DNA from: JAAYCI01 sp964472465
GTDB taxonomy: Bacteria > Bacillota > Clostridia > Oscillospirales > Ruminococcaceae
NCBI GenBank assembly: GCA_964472465.1
Contig: CAYYLW010000038.1
Coordinates: 1 to 19,783, forward strand
Length of the DNA stretch: 19,783 bases
Direction: 5' to 3'
The translations under genes and the position numbers were made by a program. This document shows, piece after piece, positions 15,531 to 19,783 of this stretch (positions are counted from its first letter, which is position 1; each line of letters begins with the position of its first letter). The notes below the pieces were generated by a model. It had not been told where the DNA came from, searched no databases, and was given only the letters and a program-made list of their open reading frames with translations.

Positions 15531-15631
15531 ATAACCAGGAATAAGAAAAAATAACCTGTTCCAAATCGTAGTATATATAAGGCCCAATTTGGCCGGTTTT
15601 TTCTAGAAAATGAAGGAGGCAGGTTTTCAAG

Positions 15632-16114
15632 ATGAAAGATATTTTTGAAGGCGTGGGTGAAACCGTAAAGGAACTGTACGACATGTTGCCTTTTAACGAC
15701 CCCGACAAAAAATACCAGCGCGCGTTGGATAAGCTAAAAGAACTAAAAAAGCGTGAGAACGATGTGTATGCTGAGATTGGGCGGAGGGTGTATAAGGACA
15801 ATGGCGCCCAGGGCTACCCCCAAGAGGTGGAGAAGCTGCACAAAATTTACGATGAGCGGCGCACAGCAGAGCTAGAGGTGGAAAAGCTGGATAGAGAGCG
15901 CCAGCCCCAAAGCCAGGCCCCCCAGGGGCATGCCTGCCCGCAGTGTGGGGCGGCAAACGAGCCGGACGTGAAATTCTGCCGTTCTTGTGGTGCGCGTATG
16001 GAGCCGCCCAAGGACATGGCGTGTGGGGCCTGCGGAGCCCAAAACCCGGAGGGAACCCGCTTTTGTGGGTTTTGCGGCGCGCGGATGGGCGAGACGCCCG
16101 TGGAAGAACCCTAG
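15632..16114 (+). CDS. Coiled-coil protein with two C-terminal zinc ribbons
   Basis: This 160-aa soluble protein has a helical, charged N-terminal part (about 1-95, coiled-coil-like: YQRALDKLKELKKREND, EVEKLHKIYDERRTAELEVEKL). Two double-CxxC zinc ribbons follow: Cys102/105/116/119 and Cys131/134/145/148, in the CPQCG..FCRSCG and CGACG..FCGFCG style. The start has GGAGG at 15615-15619 with a rather long 12-base gap and no better alternative. An 86-base gap leads to a second zinc-ribbon gene, so the two are probably co-transcribed. Zinc-ribbon modules of this type usually mediate structure or protein contact. No specific function is assignable. Confidence 0.85.
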   Translation: MKDIFEGVGETVKELYDMLPFNDPDKKYQRALDKLKELKKRENDVYAEIGRRVYKDNGAQGYPQEVEKLHKIYDERRTAELEVEKLDRERQPQSQAPQGHACPQCGAANEPDVKFCRSCGARMEPPKDMACGACGAQNPEGTRFCGFCGARMGETPVEEP

Positions 16115-16200
16115 GCCCCGTGTGGGCTGGCCGGCCAGAGAAAAATAAAGCCTGGTAACGTTTGGGCTGAGGTTTAGTATTGGTAAGGGGGGGCGGAACC

Positions 16201-16845
16201 ATGAGAAGCTGTGAGTACTGTGGAACGCTATACGAGGAAATTCGGCAGGATTGCCCGAACTGTGGCAAGCCGGCGGAGGGTGTAATGCCCCCTGCGGCGG
16301 TGTCTGCCCCGGAACCCCAGCCGGCCACACCGCCTGTAGCAGCACCCCAAAAACCCGAAATTCAGCTCTATTGGGGCGTGGCGGAACCGCTCCATGTACC
16401 TTTGGCGCCAGCGGCCCCGCCGCCCGTGCAAAACAACTTTCCCCCGCCCGCCGCTGGCCCTGCAAACCCTATGGGCTATGCGCACCCACCGGTTCCTGTG
16501 CAAATACAGCTTTCCCCAGAGCAACAGCAGGACATCCAGAAAAACAAAGAGATGGCCGTGCTGGCCTACCTGGGTACTTTTATCCTGGTACCAGCGATAA
16601 CGGAAAGAAAATCCCCTTTCGTCAAGTTCCATTTGAACCAGGCCTTGGTGCTGTTGATAGCCCAAATGGTGCTGGGGGCGGCCAGCGGCCTGTTCAGCGT
16701 TGTGCTGGGGCCCCTGGGGGGACTGCTGTTTTACCTGGGCAACACGGCGGTGTTTGTATTTTGGCTCATGGGGCTCATCAACGCGGCCACCGGCAAGTAC
16801 AACCCCCTGCCGCTGGTCTCCACGGTGCAGCTTGTGAAATACTAG
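16201..16845 (+). CDS. Zinc-ribbon protein with C-terminal membrane domain (DUF4870/Tic20-like)
   Basis: This is a 214-aa protein. An N-terminal zinc ribbon (Cys4, Cys7, Cys18, Cys21) is followed by a Pro/Ala-rich linker (about 28-100) and a membrane domain with helices near 118-134, 146-169 and 172-194. The stretch SPFVKFHLNQAL between the first two helices resembles the (S/N)PFVRFHAxQAL signature of DUF4870/Tic20-like proteins; that match is from memory. The ATG at 16201 follows a purine-rich AAGGGGGGG. An in-frame TTG at 16180 lies further upstream and is less likely. A strong terminator follows. The partnership with the preceding zinc-ribbon protein is inferred from adjacency. Function unknown. 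Confidence 0.82.
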   Translation: MRSCEYCGTLYEEIRQDCPNCGKPAEGVMPPAAVSAPEPQPATPPVAAPQKPEIQLYWGVAEPLHVPLAPAAPPPVQNNFPPPAAGPANPMGYAHPPVPVQIQLSPEQQQDIQKNKEMAVLAYLGTFILVPAITERKSPFVKFHLNQALVLLIAQMVLGAASGLFSVVLGPLGGLLFYLGNTAVFVFWLMGLINAATGKYNPLPLVSTVQLVKY

Positions 16846-16848
16846 TGG

Positions 16849-16872
16849 CGGCCCTCTGCGGGCCGTTTTTTT
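16849..16872 (+). terminator. Terminator of the zinc-ribbon pair
   Basis: CGGCCC (16849-16854), loop TCTGC, GGGCCG (16860-16865) and seven T's (16866-16872), directly after the stop codon. Confidence 0.9.
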
Positions 16873-16950
16873 ATGTGGGAAGCGGTGTATAGGCCCGCAA
16901 AGCCCAGCGGAGAGGGCATTGCGGGGATATGCGAAATAATACGATAATGC

Positions 16951-16980
16951 TTGTTTTTTACCGCATAAATGTGGTATAGT
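16951..16980 (+). promoter_or_regulatory. Rrf2-gene promoter with overlapping palindrome (probable operator)
   Basis: TTGTTT (16951-16956), an 18-base spacer and TATAGT (16975-16980) with extended -10 TGG. Inside it, TACCGCA (16959-16965), TAAA and TGTGGTA (16970-16976) form an inverted repeat matching at 6 of 7 positions. It covers the spacer and the start of the -10, where a bound repressor would block polymerase. Autoregulation is inferred from position and from the habits of Rrf2 proteins. Confidence 0.6.
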
Positions 16981-16998
16981 ATAGGGGGAGATGGTAAT

Positions 16999-17439
16999 GT
17001 GAAAATTTCCACTAAAGGCAGATATGCCCTGCGGCTGATGGTTGATTTGGCCCTGGTTGCCAAAGAGGAATATGTCTCCTTGCGGGACGTGGCCTGGCGC
17101 CAAGGCATCTCCATGAAGTATTTGGAGCAGATTGTTGGCCAATTGAATAAGGCGGGTTATCTACACAGTGTGCGTGGCCCACAGGGTGGCTATCGGCTTG
17201 CCCGGCGGCCTTCCCAGTACACGGTGGGGGAGATTTTGCGTGTTACCGAAGGCAGCATTGCCCCGGTAAGCTGCCTGGAAACGGTGCCAAACCCTTGCCC
17301 CCGTGCGGCCACTTGCCGCACCCTGCCTATGTGGGAAGGGTTATACCGTACCATAGCGGGGTATTTGGATGGCATTACCTTAGAAGATGTGTGCAACAGC
17401 AGAGATTCTGCTTTACTTAGCGGAGATGATTTGCTATAA
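16999..17439 (+). CDS. Rrf2-family transcriptional regulator (IscR/CymR-like)
   Basis: This is a 146-aa winged-helix regulator. The GTG at 16999 is chosen because AGGGGGAG lies 9-10 bases upstream and the product starts (V/M)KISTKGRYALRLMVDLA, the usual Rrf2 opening. The ATG at 16969 falls inside the promoter. The recognition region has ISMKYLEQIVGQLNKAGY and VRGPQGGYRLA. Three cysteines, Cys92, Cys100 and Cys106 (C-x7-C-x5-C), sit where IscR binds its Fe-S cluster (C-x5-C-x5-C), before the conserved LxxxW. Adjacency to cysK suggests a cysteine or Fe-S sensing regulator. CymR, the usual cysteine regulator, has no such triad as I recall it, so IscR-like and CymR-like roles both remain possible. 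Confidence 0.92.
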   Translation: MKISTKGRYALRLMVDLALVAKEEYVSLRDVAWRQGISMKYLEQIVGQLNKAGYLHSVRGPQGGYRLARRPSQYTVGEILRVTEGSIAPVSCLETVPNPCPRAATCRTLPMWEGLYRTIAGYLDGITLEDVCNSRDSALLSGDDLL

Positions 17440-17440
17440 T
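17412..17440 (+). promoter_or_regulatory. Promoter for cysK at the end of the Rrf2 gene
   Basis: TTTACT (17412-17417), a 17-base spacer and a perfect TATAAT (17435-17440), whose -10 overlaps the Rrf2 stop codon. Its transcript would pass through the terminator-like hairpin at 17458-17485 before reaching cysK. Confidence 0.5.
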
Positions 17441-17457
17441 AGCCCCAATTTCATCAG

Positions 17458-17485
17458 ATCCCGCGACAAACGCGGGATTGTTTTT
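17458..17485 (+). terminator. Hairpin with T-run between the Rrf2 gene and cysK (terminator or attenuator)
   Basis: ATCCCGCG (17458-17465), loop ACAAA, CGCGGGAT (17471-17478), then TGTTTTT. It would end the Rrf2 transcript, yet it lies downstream of a good promoter and upstream of the cysK ribosome binding site. I see no obvious competing antiterminator stem. Confidence 0.75.
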
Positions 17486-17517
17486 ATCAACCAGCAGAGA
17501 GACAGGAGGTGCCAGAG

Positions 17518-18444
17518 ATGGCAGTAATAGAACATGGATGCGAGGGTTTGATTGGGAATACACCGCTTGTGCGTTTGGGGCGGCTTGAACAAAAAGAGGG
17601 CCTGGGTGCCAAGGTATATGCGAAGCTGGAATATTTTAACCCCACTGGCAGTGTGAAAGACCGCGCTGCGCTGGCCATGCTGGACGAGGCGGAAAAAACC
17701 GGAAAGCTGGCCAAAGGTGGCCTGATTGTGGAGCCTACCTCCGGCAACACGGGCATTGGCCTTGCCTTCATTGGGGTGGCCCGTGGCTACCGGGTGGTGC
17801 TTACCATGCCCGAAACCATGAGTGAGGAACGCCGCGCGCTGCTGAAGGCCTACGGGGCCGAGCTGGTGTTGACCGAGGGCGTCAAGGGGATGAAGGGGGC
17901 CATTGCCAAGGCCGAAGAACTGCTGGCGGAAAACCCCGGTTCCTTTATGCCCAGCCAGTTTGATAACCCGGCCAACCCTGCCGCCCACGAAAGCACCACC
18001 GGGCCGGAGATTTACCGCGACACCGAGGGCGGTGTGGATGTGCTGGTGGCAGGCGTGGGCACGGGCGGCACAGTAAGTGGCGCGGGGCGGTATTTGAAAA
18101 ACCAAAAACCCGGCGTAACGGTGGTGGCCGTGCAGCCGGAGGCCAGCCCGGTGCTTACGGGCGGTGCGCCTGGCCCACACAAAATTCAGGGCATCGGTGC
18201 TGGGTTTATCCCGGCCAATTATGACGCCAGTGTGGTGGATGAGGTGGCCGATGTATCCACCGAGGATGCCATGGAAACCGCAAAGCTGCTGGCCAGAACC
18301 GAAGGGGTGCTGTGCGGCATTTCCTCGGGCGCGGCGCTGTATACCGCCATGCAACTTGCCCGCCGCAGCGAATATGCGGGCAAAACCATTGTGGTGGTGC
18401 TGCCGGATAGCGGCGACCGCTACCTCTCCATGGGTGTGTTTTAG
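17518..18444 (+). CDS. cysK: Cysteine synthase (O-acetylserine sulfhydrylase)
   Basis: This 308-aa PLP enzyme makes L-cysteine from O-acetyl-L-serine and sulfide in the cytosol. The PLP-binding Lys47 is in NPTGSVKDR, the substrate loop is EPTSGNTGIG (72-81), and the phosphate-binding GVGTGGTVSG, GIGAGFIP and GISSGAAL are all present. Length is normal. The ATG at 17518 follows AGGAGGT by 7 bases; the GTG at 17509 overlaps that site and is rejected. It follows an Rrf2 regulator, a common arrangement for sulfur control, and ends at a strong terminator. No serine acetyltransferase gene is adjacent. CysK and CysM cannot be told apart with certainty, but the sequence is CysK-like. Confidence 0.95.
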   Translation: MAVIEHGCEGLIGNTPLVRLGRLEQKEGLGAKVYAKLEYFNPTGSVKDRAALAMLDEAEKTGKLAKGGLIVEPTSGNTGIGLAFIGVARGYRVVLTMPETMSEERRALLKAYGAELVLTEGVKGMKGAIAKAEELLAENPGSFMPSQFDNPANPAAHESTTGPEIYRDTEGGVDVLVAGVGTGGTVSGAGRYLKNQKPGVTVVAVQPEASPVLTGGAPGPHKIQGIGAGFIPANYDASVVDEVADVSTEDAMETAKLLARTEGVLCGISSGAALYTAMQLARRSEYAGKTIVVVLPDSGDRYLSMGVF

Positions 18445-18463
18445 CCCCCATAAGCCATAACAT

Positions 18464-18494
18464 AAAACGCCACCGCGGCCGCGGTGGCGTTTTT
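18464..18494. terminator. Strong bidirectional terminator after cysK
   Basis: AAAACGCCACCGCG (18464-18477) and CGCGGTGGCGTTTT (18480-18493) form a perfect 14-bp arm pair around a GC centre, with T-runs on both strands. It serves cysK and the convergent 60-aa gene. Confidence 0.93.
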
Positions 18495-18511
18495 ACGTGT
18501 TGCCGTATGGT

Positions 18512-18694
18512 TTATCCGTGTACAATCATAAAATAAATCACGTATACCCAGCTTAGCAGGCCGTGGAAGATGGCCCACAGCACAGAATGCCAGTTGGTGT
18601 AAGAGATGACGATGGCTAGGGCAGAGCCAAAGCTGATGCCTGCCTTGACGGTGGTGGATACCACGCTATGTTTGGCGGGGGCGGGCTCGTTCAT
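18512..18694 (-). CDS. 60-aa small membrane protein
   Basis: The ATG at 18694 has AAAGGAGG about 8 bases upstream. The product has a short polar N-terminus, a first hydrophobic stretch (about 16-31) and a second (about 38-57) with NWHSVLWAIFHGLLSWVYVIY. The pattern of W, HS, W, H and SWxYVIY resembles a short conserved family in Firmicutes that I recall but cannot name. The gene starts 33 bases after the stop of the amidohydrolase on the same strand, so the two are probably co-transcribed, and it ends at the shared terminator. Function unknown. Confidence 0.75.
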   Translation of the reverse strand: MNEPAPAKHSVVSTTVKAGISFGSALAIVISYTNWHSVLWAIFHGLLSWVYVIYFMIVHG

Positions 18695-18727
18695 ACAAAA
18701 GCCTCCTTTTGGCGTGTTGCCGGGTTT

Positions 18728-19783
18728 CTATTTGGCGTAGGGGTTATTCCAGGCATGGCCCTCGCGGCGGTTGGTGATATGGCCGCGCTCGCACAGGGCC
18801 TCGGCGCAGGCTTGGGCTTTGGCGTATTCCTTGGCCTCATCCTCCACGGCGGTAATCACGCTGTTTTCCATCACGGTTTGGCCGTCTATCAGCACACCGG
18901 TGATATTTTGTAAGGAGGAGGAGTACACCAAGGTGGAAACCGGGTTGTGCATGGGGATGGCTTTGGGGCATTTCGTGGGGTCGAAGATGACGAGGTCGGC
19001 CTTTTTGCCCGCTTCCAGCGAGCCGATTTCGTTCTCCATCCCTAAGGCGCGCGCACCATCGATGGTGGCCATTTCCAGCACCTTCTCGGCCGACATGGCC
19101 AGCGGGTTGCGGGTGGCTACTTTGTGTTGCAGGGCGGTGAATTTCATCAGCTCCACCATATCCTGTGCGTTGTTGCTGGCCGCGCCATCCACACCCAGCG
19201 ATACCGTGATACCGTTTCGCAGCATGCCCGGCACATCGGCCACGCCGGAGGAGAGGTACTGGTTGGAGCAGACGTTGTGGGAGACCTTCAGGTCGTATTC
19301 TTTCGCCAGGGCCATGTCCCGCTCGGTGAGGAAGCAGCAGTGCACCATCAGCACGTTGGGCCCCAGTATGCCCCACTCTTCCAGCAGCTCGGCGTCCGGC
19401 TTGCCATGCAGTTCCTCGGCCGCGTTACGGTCGAAGGGGGTTTCGGAGATATGGGCCGTGAAGCCGGACTTGTACTCGTTGGTAATGCGCCACAGGGTGC
19501 ACACCAGGTCTTTGGTGTTGCTCCACAGCGCCGCGGGGGCCACCCAGATTTTGATGCGCCCGTCAGAGGTGTTGTGGTAGGTGTCGAACAGGCGGTATAC
19601 ATCCTTCTCCACCTCTTCCAGGGGCTGCATGATGCCGGGGTGCACGCCAAACTGCGCGCCGGTGTTCATGCAGCCACGGGCCAGGATGCCGCGCATACCC
19701 AGCTTATTGAAAGCCTGGATGACGGGGTCGGACAAGTGGGGAACAGGGTGGGGGTACATGTAGTCTAAATTGGTGGTGATGCC
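18728..19783 (-). CDS. Amidohydrolase/deaminase (MtaD/SsnA/TrzA-like), N-terminus beyond window
   Basis: The frame stays open to base 19783, so the ATG at 19759 is probably internal; 351 residues are visible. This is the C-terminal part of a metal-dependent amidohydrolase of the cyclic-amidine deaminase group. Counting from the window edge, metal and catalytic residues are His111 and Glu114 (HISET), His148 (MVHCC) and Asp199 (GVDGAASNN), with SHNVCSNQYLSSG between them. The tail IGSLEAGKKADLVIFDP is the typical strand that closes the composite beta domain. The first HxH pair should lie off the window. Substrate candidates are methylthioadenosine/S-adenosylhomocysteine, guanine-type purines or other cyclic amidines; the sequence does not decide. 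The 60-aa membrane gene follows closely. Confidence 0.9.
   Translation of the reverse strand, partial: GITTNLDYMYPHPVPHLSDPVIQAFNKLGMRGILARGCMNTGAQFGVHPGIMQPLEEVEKDVYRLFDTYHNTSDGRIKIWVAPAALWSNTKDLVCTLWRITNEYKSGFTAHISETPFDRNAAEELHGKPDAELLEEWGILGPNVLMVHCCFLTERDMALAKEYDLKVSHNVCSNQYLSSGVADVPGMLRNGITVSLGVDGAASNNAQDMVELMKFTALQHKVATRNPLAMSAEKVLEMATIDGARALGMENEIGSLEAGKKADLVIFDPTKCPKAIPMHNPVSTLVYSSSLQNITGVLIDGQTVMENSVITAVEDEAKEYAKAQACAEALCERGHITNRREGHAWNNPYAK

Noticed and set aside
16127..16138. Perfect 12-bp palindrome CTGGCCGGCCAG
   Set aside because: It is short, GC-only, not placed at a promoter, and likely chance in a GC-rich intergenic stretch.
16228..17142. 304-codon minus-strand frame opposite the membrane zinc-ribbon gene
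   Set aside because: It crosses a terminator and the Rrf2 promoter, and its composition is that of an antisense shadow.
17434..18354. 306-codon minus-strand frame opposite cysK
   Set aside because: It is antisense to a fully conserved enzyme, its translation is low-complexity His/Gly-rich, and there is no ribosome binding site.
1..19783. CRISPR arrays, tRNA/rRNA genes, insertion sequences, known riboswitches
   Set aside because: No regularly spaced short repeats, cloverleaf or T-loop motifs, transposase frames or recognisable aptamer cores were seen when reading both strands.

Overview
The window looks like a chromosomal segment of a moderately GC-rich Firmicute, most likely a gut-type Clostridia (Oscillospiraceae/Ruminococcaceae-like). 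The grounds are strong AAGGAGG-type ribosome binding sites, some GTG and TTG starts, sigma-A-like promoters, a pyruvate kinase with the extra C-terminal swivel domain typical of Gram-positives, an Rrf2 regulator beside cysK, and a very large MBG/InlB-repeat surface protein. The taxonomic guess is inference. I see no phage, transposase, CRISPR, tRNA or rRNA.

Left third (1-6826): one huge surface protein, open at the left window edge so its N-terminus is missing. It is built from InlB/Flg_new-type and MBG-type beta repeats, then a Pro/Ala linker and three C-terminal membrane segments. Two hairpins follow it.

Middle (7000-11310): two small unassigned genes (a 104-aa coiled-coil protein and a 77-aa protein), then pyruvate kinase on the minus strand and phosphopentomutase on the plus strand with back-to-back overlapping promoters, then a 33-aa single-span membrane peptide.

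Right-middle (11346-15402): alanine racemase (minus) is divergent from an enzyme I-like PTS protein (plus), which converges on glucosamine-6-phosphate deaminase (minus). These genes sit around the PEP/pyruvate node, amino-sugar catabolism and peptidoglycan precursor supply. The enzyme I protein has lost an expected Mg2+ ligand and several other signature residues.

Right (15500-19783): two consecutive zinc-ribbon genes, the second with a C-terminal membrane domain; an Rrf2-family regulator with a cysteine triad and a palindrome over its own promoter; cysteine synthase; and, on the minus strand, an amidohydrolase (N-terminus beyond the right edge) followed by a 60-aa membrane protein.

Nearly every gene pair is separated by a clear intrinsic terminator, so most units are one or two genes long. 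No gene-free stretch exceeds about 300 bases. The longest is 12528-12827, the divergent alr/enzyme I control region, described below. I found no obviously new multi-gene system. The best leads are the degenerate enzyme I, the Rrf2-cysK control region, and the small membrane or coiled-coil genes.
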